The translations under genes and the position numbers were made by a program. Of a DNA stretch of 44,458 nucleotides, positions 31,210-39,429 are shown in pieces. The notes beneath the pieces are model-generated. The model made no database searches. It saw only the letters and a program-made list of their open reading frames with translations, and was not told the DNA's origin. Origin of the DNA: Oscillospiraceae bacterium (GTDB taxonomy: Bacteria; Bacillota_A; Clostridia; Oscillospirales; Oscillospiraceae); contig JAFYLN010000076.1 in assembly GCA_017537045.1 (NCBI GenBank), forward strand, positions 1-44,458, given 5' to 3'. The stretch's first letter is position 1. Every line of letters starts with the position of its first letter.

Positions 31210-32946
31210 TCAGCCTCCAAAGCCGCCAGGGAAGTTGCCGCTGCCGCCGGGCCGGTTGCCTCCACCGCTGGGCCGGTTGTTTCCACCGCTGGGCATGTTG
31301 CCAAAGTCAGGCATCTGTCCTCCGTTGCTGCCGGGGAAGCCGCCGGAATTACCGCTGGACATATTGCCAAAACCTCCGGGCATATTGCCGAAGCTGAATC
31401 CGGATTCCTGTTCGGTATAGTAAACCGTGTCGCCCACGTTCAGGCCGGACTTGATCTCCACATAGGTACTGTTTTCCAGACCGGTAACCACATCCACCTT
31501 ACCACCATATTCCTGATATTCCTCGTTGTAGCTGGTGTAAACATAAGCACCGTCGCTGGTCTTGTGCAGCGCTTCAATGGGAATAAGAATGGCATCGTCC
31601 ACACCTTCGATCCGCACACTGACACTGGCGGTCATGCCAGAGAGCATACCGGGTACCTTCTCTACCTCGATCACAGCGGAATAGGTGCCGGAAGAAGAAC
31701 TGGTGCGGTTGATCTCAGTTAAGGTGCCTGCAAAGGATTCGTCCTCACTGACAGATTTGACCGTAACCGTAACAGTTTGTCCCAATTCCAGAGAGAGAAT
31801 ATCAGATTCGTCCACATTGATGGTTACGGACATCTTCTCGTCCGCAGACAACGTAGCCACCGCCGTGGCAGTATCTTCCGCCTCGGTATCTTCTGAATAA
31901 TCCACACTGTAAACACTGCCATCCATTTTTGCCAGAACAGCGCCATCCCGCTGGATGGTCAGCAGTTCCAAAAGGGTTTCTTCCAAATCTGCACGATCAC
32001 GGAGCAGAGAGTTATAATTTGCGCTGTAGCCTGTATCTTGAAGGGTGAAGAGTTTAGTGGTATCGGACACCTTATCGTTCTCATCCACCTTCACGCTGGC
32101 AATGGTGCCTGCGTAGCCGGTTACCCGGAGTGCGCTGTGGATGTAGAGATTGCCGGTACCCACCTGAGTGCCCTCACTATTCAGCACGGTAACTGCTTCA
32201 TCATATTTCGGGCCGTTATCCGTCGTAAGGATGGTGGCCTTACCGCCTACTTGGGATTCTACCGTACCGGTGATTTCTTCCTCGTCGGAGAGTTTGACCG
32301 TTACAGCGTCGCCTGCTTTGAGCGTATCGCTCTCAATGTCCACGGCCATATAACCGTCCAAAGAGATCAGTGCCAGTGCACCATGCTCATACATCACATC
32401 CGCGACGGATGCTTCTGCTTCGCCAAAGATCGCTTTGACCCGGCCGGTGGCCCCGGCATAGATGGTAGTGCTTGCTGCATCGTCTTCGGCATCACTGATC
32501 TCGGCATCCAGTTCTTCGATCTGCACCTGAAGATCTGCCATTGCGCTGATGACAGATGCCATATCCACAGTAGCCAAAATGTCACCGGTGGTGATTGCCT
32601 GATTCCGCTTCACCTTGACCTCTGTGATCTCCACGCCCTCCGGGACGGTGATGGACTCCAGATCCACATCCGTCAGGCTTCCGGAACCGGAAACCACAGT
32701 GCTGATGGAACCGGTGGTTACCTCATAGGAAAGCACTTCGCCCTGGGAAGATGCAAACTGTTCCCGAACCCGCCGCTGTAGGAAGCTGACACCCACCGCA
32801 GCAATAATCGCAAGAACCAGTACGATGGACACCACCGTAATGATGATCTTGCGTCTTTTTCTTTTCTTGTTTTTGCCCAGCGTTTCAAACAGGGCATCGT
32901 CCCTCTGCAAATCGGGCATATCCGCTTGCTTGTCCTTTTTCGCCAT
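31210..32946 (-). CDS. HlyD/MacA-type efflux adaptor (first gene of the exporter operon)
   Basis: A 578-residue adaptor with a basic cytoplasmic N-terminus (KNKKRKRRK) and one TM (about 34-53). The barrel-sandwich and beta-barrel parts are visible as VPEGVEITEVKVKRNQAIT, TINVDESDILSLELGQTV and VPGMLSGMTASVSVRIEG. It aligns along its length with the adaptor at 26658-29345. The C-terminal 65 residues are Gly/Asn/Phe/Met-rich (GNMPGGFGN, GQMPDFGNMPSGG). The ATG at 32946 follows AAAGGAG, and a regulator box lies about 60 bp upstream. Confidence 0.87.
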   Translation of the reverse strand: MAKKDKQADMPDLQRDDALFETLGKNKKRKRRKIIITVVSIVLVLAIIAAVGVSFLQRRVREQFASSQGEVLSYEVTTGSISTVVSGSGSLTDVDLESITVPEGVEITEVKVKRNQAITTGDILATVDMASVISAMADLQVQIEELDAEISDAEDDAASTTIYAGATGRVKAIFGEAEASVADVMYEHGALALISLDGYMAVDIESDTLKAGDAVTVKLSDEEEITGTVESQVGGKATILTTDNGPKYDEAVTVLNSEGTQVGTGNLYIHSALRVTGYAGTIASVKVDENDKVSDTTKLFTLQDTGYSANYNSLLRDRADLEETLLELLTIQRDGAVLAKMDGSVYSVDYSEDTEAEDTATAVATLSADEKMSVTINVDESDILSLELGQTVTVTVKSVSEDESFAGTLTEINRTSSSSGTYSAVIEVEKVPGMLSGMTASVSVRIEGVDDAILIPIEALHKTSDGAYVYTSYNEEYQEYGGKVDVVTGLENSTYVEIKSGLNVGDTVYYTEQESGFSFGNMPGGFGNMSSGNSGGFPGSNGGQMPDFGNMPSGGNNRPSGGGNRPGGSGNFPGGFGG

Positions 32947-33006
32947 TGAAAAGCTCCTTTCGTGGGTTGCTAAAAAATGATTACCCCATCAGTTTACTGA
33001 TATAAC

Positions 33007-33034
33007 CTTGTGTGTAACTGAAAAAAGCGAAAGG
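33007..33034 (-). promoter_or_regulatory. response-regulator box of the exporter operon
   Basis: On the plus strand CTTGTG (33007-33012) and CTGAAA (33018-33023) start 11 bp apart, and the second is followed by AAAGCGAA. The box before the response regulator gene (35074-35099) has the same layout (CTTAAG, CTGAAG, AAAGCGAA) in the same orientation relative to transcription. Direct repeats one helical turn apart are typical of OmpR/PhoB-type regulators. Confidence 0.6.
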
Positions 33035-33054
33035 TATCTGTAAATAATTCTTGA

Positions 33055-33098
33055 ACAAAAAGAAAACTGTGCATTTGCTCACATAAATGCACAGGTTT
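33055..33098 (-). terminator. terminator of the two-component operon
   Basis: Perfect 10-bp stem CTGTGCATTT / AAATGCACAG with an 8-base loop; on the minus strand it is followed by TTTTCTTTTT. It lies just after the kinase stop codon and separates the kinase from the exporter operon. Confidence 0.85.
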
Positions 33099-33106
33099 CA
33101 CCGTAT

Positions 33107-34315
33107 TCAACTCAGAGGTAACTGAACGAAGAAAATATTGTGTCCATCCTTGCTTTCTGCCCAGATTTTTCCTTTATGGGCAGCCACAATAGACTCCGCG
33201 ATAGATAATCCTAAACCATAGCTGCCATTCATCGCTCTTGCGGCATCTCCCCGGTAGAACCGTTTGAAGATATTTTTCAGATCCTCATTTGGGATCGGCT
33301 CACCGGGACTTGACACAGACAGCACGCAGTTTCTGCCGGTGCTTGCTAAATCTACACTAACCATCCCATTGGGTGTAGCGTATTTCAGCGCATTGTCCAG
33401 CAGTACATCCATTACCTGATACAGATGCTGCTCACTGCCGTAAATGGATATTCCATCAGAAATCGCACAGCGCAGACCCATTCCTTTTTCTTCATAGAGA
33501 AGCTGGACGCTGAGTACCGCATCGCTGATGAGCTCACTTAGATCCAAGGTTGCAAAATTCATTTTTACTGTGCCGTTGTCCACCCGCGCCATTTCCAGCA
33601 TATTCTCTACAAGGCTGCGCATTTGGTATGTGGTGGACAGGATGTTCTCGGAGAACTTCTTTTTATCGTCCTCCGAAGTTTCCTCACTGCGCATCAGCTC
33701 CGCATTTGCCATTATCACAGCAAGGGGTGTTTTCAGTTCATGGGATGCGTCCGCCACAAACTGCCGCTGCTGATCCCAAGCCTTTGCCACCGGCTTGATG
33801 ACCCATCTGGAGAGCAGGATGCTGATACCCAAGAATATCAGCATGGCTGCGAAGAAAATCACCAAACTGCCGTACATCATACTTCTCAGGGTAGCTTTTT
33901 CCGTTGCCGTATCCGCAAACACGATGGAAAGGCCGACTGGCGACATCGTTTTCAAATACCGCAGATCATATTCCTTTAGTTCGCCGGATTCCTGATCTGT
34001 GTTCAGGACGAGATTTACGATCTGCTGCAAATACTCCCGGTCGGTCAAATCAAAGTATCCGCCACTGGCAGTGATCAATTCACCCCGGCTGCTGATTTGC
34101 ACTGTAAAGAATGGAAGCCGTACTTCATCGTTAGAAGGCTTGCCCAAAATTCCTTGCTGGAAAGGGCTTGAGGCAATGGTGCGCATCATGCTGACGCTCT
34201 GCATCTCCATACTGGCTCCGGTAAAGTGAATCACCACTCCCAAAATGCCGCCGACCATCAGCATGGCGATTGCCATCACTATGCAGACAAATTTAATCCG
34301 CAGTTTTTTGATCAA
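33107..34315 (-). CDS. two-component sensor histidine kinase
   Basis: A 402-residue membrane kinase with TM1 at about 8-31, an extracytoplasmic sensor of about 115 residues, TM2 at about 148-169, the H-box FVADASHELKTPL with H192 as phosphorylation site, and a C-terminal ATPase domain (N-box DNALKYATPNG, G2-box GSYGLGLSIAESI). It starts with TTG 34315, overlapping the response regulator stop (TTGA); GGAGG lies about ten bases upstream. No DNA-binding or HAMP motif is obvious. It should sense an envelope signal. Confidence 0.93.
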   Translation of the reverse strand: MIKKLRIKFVCIVMAIAMLMVGGILGVVIHFTGASMEMQSVSMMRTIASSPFQQGILGKPSNDEVRLPFFTVQISSRGELITASGGYFDLTDREYLQQIVNLVLNTDQESGELKEYDLRYLKTMSPVGLSIVFADTATEKATLRSMMYGSLVIFFAAMLIFLGISILLSRWVIKPVAKAWDQQRQFVADASHELKTPLAVIMANAELMRSEETSEDDKKKFSENILSTTYQMRSLVENMLEMARVDNGTVKMNFATLDLSELISDAVLSVQLLYEEKGMGLRCAISDGISIYGSEQHLYQVMDVLLDNALKYATPNGMVSVDLASTGRNCVLSVSSPGEPIPNEDLKNIFKRFYRGDAARAMNGSYGLGLSIAESIVAAHKGKIWAESKDGHNIFFVQLPLS

Positions 34316-34986
34316 GCGTCTTTCACCTCCAGATGGTAGCCAAGGCCTCGGATAGAAACGATCTTTACATCAGAGCCGATACTGCTGAGCCGTTTGCGTA
34401 AAATTGCCACATAGACCTCCACATAGTTCTCCACCGCATTGGATTCCAGTCCCCAGATATGGGAGAGGATCGCGGATTTGGACAAATTGCGCTTTCCCGC
34501 CTGCAGAAGCAGACGCATCACATCAAATTCCTTGGCAGACAAACGGACTGTTTTTCCTTCGCACATCAGCATACTTGTTCCAAGATCCAGCGCCGTATTG
34601 CCGAACACCATCTCATTGACCTGCCCGGCCTGCCGGCGAAGCAGTGCGTTGATGCTGGCAAGCAGCTCTCCGGAATCAAAGGGTTTGGTTAAGTAATAGT
34701 CCGCACCAGCATTCAGTCCGGCGATCCGGTCGGCTACATCGGATCTGGCTGTGAGCATAAGGATCGGTGTATTGCAGCGGTTCATCCGTACCTGCCGTGC
34801 CACCTCGTAACCGTCCATCTTGGGCATCATCACATCCAAAATCAGCAGATCATAAATACCAAGCTCCGCATATTCTTTTCCGGTTTCGCCGTCATAAACG
34901 CACTCCACCTGAAAGCCTTTCCGCTCCAGCATCTCTTTAATAGAATCTGCCAGCAGTTTTTCGTCTTCAATCACTAAAATCTTCAT
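34312..34986 (-). CDS. OmpR/PhoB-family response regulator
   Basis: A 224-residue regulator with a receiver domain (IEDE near the start, phosphorylated D51 in LLILDVMMPKMDG, LTAR, and K in the KPF loop) and a winged-helix output domain (VRLSAKEFDVMRLLLQ, then VEVYVAILRKRL and VSIRGLGYHLE). It is cotranscribed with the kinase and divergent from htrA. The intergenic boxes suggest autoregulation and control of htrA and the exporter. Confidence 0.95.
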   Translation of the reverse strand: MKILVIEDEKLLADSIKEMLERKGFQVECVYDGETGKEYAELGIYDLLILDVMMPKMDGYEVARQVRMNRCNTPILMLTARSDVADRIAGLNAGADYYLTKPFDSGELLASINALLRRQAGQVNEMVFGNTALDLGTSMLMCEGKTVRLSAKEFDVMRLLLQAGKRNLSKSAILSHIWGLESNAVENYVEVYVAILRKRLSSIGSDVKIVSIRGLGYHLEVKDA

Positions 34987-35073
34987 TGTGACACCCTCCT
35001 GTAAGCTGTGGGAAGTCCAACACCGACAGCCCCGCAGCTTGACTATTTGCCATTATAATAATACGGTCTTTAC

Positions 35074-35147
35074 CTTAAGGAAAGCTGAAGAAAGCGAAGT
35101 TTACAGTTATTTTACAGGTAATCGCAGTTTCTTCAGCCATGCTTAAG
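35074..35147. promoter_or_regulatory. paired response-regulator boxes between the regulator and htrA genes
   Basis: CTTAAG (35074-35079) and CTGAAG (35085-35090), 11 bp apart, point toward the regulator gene. The mirror image CTTCAG (35131-35136) and CTTAAG (35142-35147), also 11 bp apart, points toward htrA. Between them, TTTACAG occurs twice, also 11 bp apart (35100-35106, 35111-35117). A -10-like TATAAT for the regulator gene lies at 35053-35058 on the minus strand, so the box overlaps the -35 position as in PhoB-type activation. Confidence 0.65.
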
Positions 35148-35193
35148 ACATGGGTGTTATCTTCGAAGCAAACCCGAAAAGGAGACAAAAGCT

Positions 35194-36567
35194 ATGAGCG
35201 TATACGATAATCCCAACAAACTACCGCGGGAAGATGGGCAATATGAAGTGATATCCAATCCCGGAAATCTCCATCAAAATGATCCTTACACCTACTATGC
35301 GGGCACGCCCAACACGCCTTCTGAATATCGGTATGTTCCGGAACCTAAAAAGAAAAAGAAGCAACCTTGGCTGCTGACCATTATTCTTGTACTGTGCTGC
35401 TCTCTGCTCAGTGGCGCTATGGGTGTGGGCGGTGTGCTGCTGATGCAGCACCTTCAGGCTGAAGAAGCACCCGAAATCCCGGAGCAGGATATTTCCTATA
35501 TCATGCAGGGAGTTCGGGAAAACTCTGTCATTGAAATGGTAAAAGTGGAAACCGGAAAACTGATGACCCCGGCGGAGGTTTATGCTGCCAATGTTAATTC
35601 CACCGTGGGTATCACCACTTCTGTAACCACTAACTTCTGGGGATATCAGTCCACCTCCGCCGCATCCGGCTCTGGCTTCATTATTTCCGATGACGGCTAT
35701 ATTCTGACCAATTTCCATGTAATCGAGGATTCCAGCAGCATTTCCGTGTCTATGTACAACGGAGAGAGCTACGATGCTACCTTGATCGGCTACGACGAAA
35801 GCAACGATATTGCTGTTTTGAAGATTGAAGCAGAGGGACTGGCGCCTGTCATTTTGGGCGATTCCAACAATCTGAATGTAGGTGACAGCGTGGTTGCCAT
35901 CGGCAATCCTCTGGGAGAGCTGACCTTCACGCTGACCTCCGGCGCCATCAGCGCCAAGGATCGTGAGGTAACGCTTTCTGGTAATATGACCATGAATCTG
36001 CTACAAACTGACTGCGCCATCAATTCTGGCAACTCCGGCGGTGCGCTGTTTAATCTGTACGGCGAGGTCATCGGCGTAACCAATGCCAAGTATTCCACCT
36101 CCTCCAGCAGCAGTGCGTCCATTGATAACATCGGATTTGCAATTCCCATCAACTCCATTATGAATATTGTGGAATCCATCATCGAGAGGGGCTACATTTC
36201 CAAGCCGTATATTGGCATCAGCGTCCTGGATGTTTCCGCAGAAACCCAGCAGTACGGTATTCCCGCTGGTGCAGCCGTTCAGTCTGTTGCTGAGAACGGC
36301 CCTGCTGCCCAGGCTGGTCTGCAAAGGGGCGATGTGATCACCGCCGTGGACGGTAAAGCTATGGCCAGCACTGAATTGGTCAGTTTTGTGAGTTCCGCTT
36401 CCGTGGGTCAGCAGATTGTGTTCTCTATCTACCGTCAGGGGGAAACACTGGAGATCACCGTGGATGTGGGCGAACAGATCCAATCCGCATTGGAACAGGA
36501 GCAGAAACAGCAACAGCAACAGACCCCGCAAGGCTATCCCGGCAACTTCCCCTGGGGCAGACCTTAA
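35194..36567 (+). CDS. htrA: HtrA/DegP-like membrane-anchored serine protease
   Basis: A 457-residue quality-control protease. A 57-residue cytoplasmic tail ends in PKKKKKQ, followed by one TM (about 59-86). The trypsin-like domain has H175 (TNFHVIE), D205 (NDIAVLK) and S281 (NSGNSGGALFN); a PDZ domain spans about 335-430 (KPYIGISVLD...AGLQRGDVITAVDG). The tail is Gln-rich. ATG 35194 follows AAAAGGAGA. It is divergent from the two-component genes, with shared regulator boxes, as for CssRS-HtrA in Bacillus. Its stop codon is followed without a gap by the recombinase remnant. Confidence 0.94.
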   Translation: MSVYDNPNKLPREDGQYEVISNPGNLHQNDPYTYYAGTPNTPSEYRYVPEPKKKKKQPWLLTIILVLCCSLLSGAMGVGGVLLMQHLQAEEAPEIPEQDISYIMQGVRENSVIEMVKVETGKLMTPAEVYAANVNSTVGITTSVTTNFWGYQSTSAASGSGFIISDDGYILTNFHVIEDSSSISVSMYNGESYDATLIGYDESNDIAVLKIEAEGLAPVILGDSNNLNVGDSVVAIGNPLGELTFTLTSGAISAKDREVTLSGNMTMNLLQTDCAINSGNSGGALFNLYGEVIGVTNAKYSTSSSSSASIDNIGFAIPINSIMNIVESIIERGYISKPYIGISVLDVSAETQQYGIPAGAAVQSVAENGPAAQAGLQRGDVITAVDGKAMASTELVSFVSSASVGQQIVFSIYRQGETLEITVDVGEQIQSALEQEQKQQQQQTPQGYPGNFPWGRP

Positions 36568-36750
36568 AGTCAGAAGAAGCAGGCAACGGTACAGATCATT
36601 CCCACCACCCAGCACATTCTGGAGAGTTACCCGATTCTGAGTCCGGCTGAGAAAAACAGGCTCTGGAAGCTGGTCATGAAAAAGGCTACTGTATATCGCT
36701 CTCAGGACGATAAGCTGACAGTAAATATCTACCCCAATCTGCCTAAGTAA
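36568..36750 (+). pseudogene. right remnant of a serine recombinase C-terminus
   Basis: The 60 codons after the htrA stop, in the same frame, read VQIIPTTQHILESYPILSPA, EKNRLWKLVMKKATVYRS and LTVNIYPNLPK, then TAA. This is the C-terminal end of a resolvase/recombinase of clostridial integrative elements; the catalytic part is missing. It shares IPTTQHILES and LTVNIYPNL with the left remnant. Confidence 0.75.
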
Positions 36751-36760
36751 ATCCCCTCAA

Positions 36761-36807
36761 TATGCGGGAAGTACCACATTTATTAAGGCGGGCAATACCA
36801 CACTTTT
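36761..36807. repeat. right 47-bp direct repeat (putative attachment-site remnant)
   Basis: Matches 25856-25902 at 46 of 47 positions, same orientation, and again starts shortly after a recombinase tail. It closes the island that begins at the left copy. Confidence 0.85.
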
Positions 36808-36829
36808 TAGAAAAACATCGGTTTTTCTA

Positions 36830-36858
36830 TCGACGAAAGCCCTCTCTCATGGTATAAT
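36830..36858 (+). promoter_or_regulatory. promoter of the GTPase-nuclease fusion gene
   Basis: Extended -10 TGGTATAAT (36850-36858) with a weak -35 TCGACG (36830-36835) at 17 bp. It lies 33 bp before the start codon and just outside the right direct repeat. Confidence 0.7.
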
Positions 36859-36891
36859 GGTCTAACATTTCCATGGGAGGGGGCTTGTACC

Positions 36892-39429
36892 ATGTCTGAA
36901 CAATCGAAGAAGATACCATGTTGTACGGGTCTGCTGGCCCATGTGGACGCAGGCAAGACCACACTTTCAGAAGCACTGCTCTATACTTCCGGCAGCAGAC
37001 GGACGCTGGGGCGGGTGGATCACAGGGATGCCGCACTGGATACCCACGAGCTGGAACGGGCACGCGGCATTACCATTTTCTCCAAACAGGCGCGGCTTTC
37101 CACCGCAAATCTGGAGGTTACACTGGTGGACACCCCCGGCCATGTGGATTTTTCCGCAGAAGCTGAGCGCACCCTGCAGATTCTTGACTGCGCCGTGCTG
37201 GTGATTTCCGGTACCGATGGTATTCAGGCACACACTGTCACCCTCTGGCATCTTCTGGAGCGCTACAAGGTTCCCACATTCCTGTTCATCAACAAGATGG
37301 ATCTACCGGGCATGGAAAAAGAAAAGCTCCTGACCCAGCTGCAGCAGGAATTATCTCCCGGCTGCGTGGATTTCGGCATGGATTTCGAAGCAATCGCGGA
37401 AGCCGCCGCCATGTGCGACGAAGCACTGCTGGAAAGCTATCTCGAAACCGGCACAGTGACGAACGGCAATCTGCAGGGACTGATCGCAGGCCGGAAGCTC
37501 TTCCCCTGCTGCTTCGGTGCTGCCCTGAAGCTGGACGGCGTGACGGAATTGTTGCAGATTCTTGACACCTACGCACCCGCAGGCAGCCATGCAGCGGATT
37601 TTGGTGCGCGGGTATATAAAATCTCCCGTGACCCGCAGGGTGCGCGGCTGACTTGGCTGCGCGTCACCGGTGGAACGTTGAAAGTACGGGATTCTATACG
37701 TTATGTAAGCCAAAAAAGTGAATCCTGTGAGGAAAAGGTGTTGCAGATCCGCCTGTATTCCGCCGATAAATTCACCACCGCAGAAGAAGTTCCCGCAGGA
37801 ACTCTCTGCGCCGTGACAGGTCTTTCTGGCACCTTTGCCGGTCAGGGACTGGGCGCAGAGCCTGCGGGTACACCGCCGGTGCTGGAGCCGGTTATGACCT
37901 ACCGCATCGAACTGCCCAAGGGCTGCGATCCCATGACGGTACTGCCCAAGCTGCGCCTTCTGGAAGAGGAAGACCCCCAGCTACATATCCTCTGGGAGGG
38001 CGGCAATATCCATGTGCAGATCATGGGCAGGGTGCAGCTTGAAATTTTCCGCAATCTGGTGGCGCAGCGTTTCGGACTGGACATCGCACTGGATGCCGGC
38101 CGCATTTTCTACAAGGAGACCATTGCAAGCACCGTGGAGGGCGTTGGTCATTTCGAGCCCCTGCGCCATTATGCGGAGGTGCATCTGCTTTTAGAGCCCC
38201 TGCCTCAGGGCACGGGACTGGTATTTGATTCTGTCTGTTCTACGGACGTGCTGGAAGCGCCTTACCAGAGCCTGATTATGGGGCACCTGAGTGAAAAGCA
38301 GCACAGGGGCGTGCTGACTGGCGCGCCCATCACGGATATGAAGATCACCCTGCTGGTGGGCAAGGCACATCTGAAGCACACCGAGGGCGGCGACATGCGG
38401 CAGGCAACCTACCGCGCCGTCCGCCAGGGGCTGATGCAGGCAAAATCCGTGCTTCTGGAGCCGTGGTACGATTTTGCCCTGACATTGCCCACACCGGCTG
38501 TGGGACGTGCCATCACGGATATCCGCGCCATGGGCGGTGATTTTGAATCCCCGGAATCTTCCGGCAATATTTCTACCCTGAAAGGTCAGCTCCCCGCCTC
38601 CGAGCTGGGAGATTATGCCGACGTGGTGGCCTCCTACACACAGGGTCAGGGGCGGTTGCAAATTGCCTTGCGGGGCTATGCGCCCTGCCATAATACGGAA
38701 GCGGTGGTGGAGGCTGCCGCCTACGATCCCGTGGCAGACCTTGAGAATACACCCGATTCCGTTTTCTGCGCCCACGGCGCGGGCTTTAACGTCCGCTGGG
38801 ATGAGGTCAAAAACTACATGCACCTGGAGAGCGGACTAAAGGAAGAAAAACAGCCCCAGCTCATCACCCGCAATATGCGTCTGGATGACAAGGAGCTGGA
38901 GGCCATTATGGAGCGGGAATTCGGTCCTGTGAAACGCCCCCTGTACCGCGCCCCCGTCAACCGCCCCGCCACGGAGGAGGTAACCATCCGCACACCCAAG
39001 CGAAAGGCCATCATCGTGGACGGCTACAATATTATTTTTGCATGGGACGATCTGGCCGTACTGGCAAAGGACGATCTGGAAGCAGCCCGCAGGAAGCTGT
39101 GCGACATGCTTTCCAACTATGCAGGGTTCAAAAAATGCTACCTGGTGGTGGTTTTTGACGGCTGGAAGGTCAAGGGCAATATGGGCGAAAAGACACAGCA
39201 CCACAACATTCAGGTGGTCTACACCCGCGAGGGCGAAACGGGCGATGCCTACATTGAAGGCCTGGTCACCAGGATTGGAAGCAACTACGCCGTCCGCGTG
39301 GCAACCTCCGATGCGCTTGTTCAGCTTTCCTCCTTCCGCACCGGTGTACTGCGCATGTCCGCCCGGGAACTGCGGGAGGAGCTGGATGCCGCAAATCAGG
39401 AAATGCAGCAGCACTTTAACAAAAAGTAA
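36892..39429 (+). CDS. Tet(M)/EF-G-like ribosomal GTPase fused to a Rae1 (YacP) NYN ribonuclease domain
   Basis: Residues 1-650 match ribosomal protection proteins: G1 AHVDAGKTTL (16-25), ARGITI, G3 DTPGH, G4 NKMD, then domains II-V (ILWEGGNIHVQIMGRVQLEI, LLEPWYDFALTLPTPAVGRA). Residues about 700-835 are a NYN/PIN-like nuclease: KAIIVDGYNIIFAW with D710, VVFDGW, GETGDAYIE, VRVATSD and LRMSARELREEL, as in Bacillus subtilis Rae1, an A-site mRNA endonuclease (established). All acidic positions seem kept. The domain IV loop at 492-503 reads AHLKHTEGGDMR and lacks the SPV tip of Tet(M). Its own promoter and GGGAGGG RBS precede ATG 36892. I infer GTP-driven entry into the A site and mRNA cleavage there, rather than tetracycline resistance. 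Confidence 0.9.
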   Translation: MSEQSKKIPCCTGLLAHVDAGKTTLSEALLYTSGSRRTLGRVDHRDAALDTHELERARGITIFSKQARLSTANLEVTLVDTPGHVDFSAEAERTLQILDCAVLVISGTDGIQAHTVTLWHLLERYKVPTFLFINKMDLPGMEKEKLLTQLQQELSPGCVDFGMDFEAIAEAAAMCDEALLESYLETGTVTNGNLQGLIAGRKLFPCCFGAALKLDGVTELLQILDTYAPAGSHAADFGARVYKISRDPQGARLTWLRVTGGTLKVRDSIRYVSQKSESCEEKVLQIRLYSADKFTTAEEVPAGTLCAVTGLSGTFAGQGLGAEPAGTPPVLEPVMTYRIELPKGCDPMTVLPKLRLLEEEDPQLHILWEGGNIHVQIMGRVQLEIFRNLVAQRFGLDIALDAGRIFYKETIASTVEGVGHFEPLRHYAEVHLLLEPLPQGTGLVFDSVCSTDVLEAPYQSLIMGHLSEKQHRGVLTGAPITDMKITLLVGKAHLKHTEGGDMRQATYRAVRQGLMQAKSVLLEPWYDFALTLPTPAVGRAITDIRAMGGDFESPESSGNISTLKGQLPASELGDYADVVASYTQGQGRLQIALRGYAPCHNTEAVVEAAAYDPVADLENTPDSVFCAHGAGFNVRWDEVKNYMHLESGLKEEKQPQLITRNMRLDDKELEAIMEREFGPVKRPLYRAPVNRPATEEVTIRTPKRKAIIVDGYNIIFAWDDLAVLAKDDLEAARRKLCDMLSNYAGFKKCYLVVVFDGWKVKGNMGEKTQHHNIQVVYTREGETGDAYIEGLVTRIGSNYAVRVATSDALVQLSSFRTGVLRMSARELREELDAANQEMQQHFNKK

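Noticed and set aside
25856..36807. A complete integrative and conjugative element
   Set aside because: No relaxase, coupling protein, type IV secretion or intact recombinase gene lies between the repeats; only recombinase tails are left.
36892..39429. Annotation as a tetracycline resistance gene
   Set aside because: The domain IV tip motif is not conserved and a nuclease domain is attached; similarity to Tet(M) lies in the GTPase scaffold common to translational GTPases.
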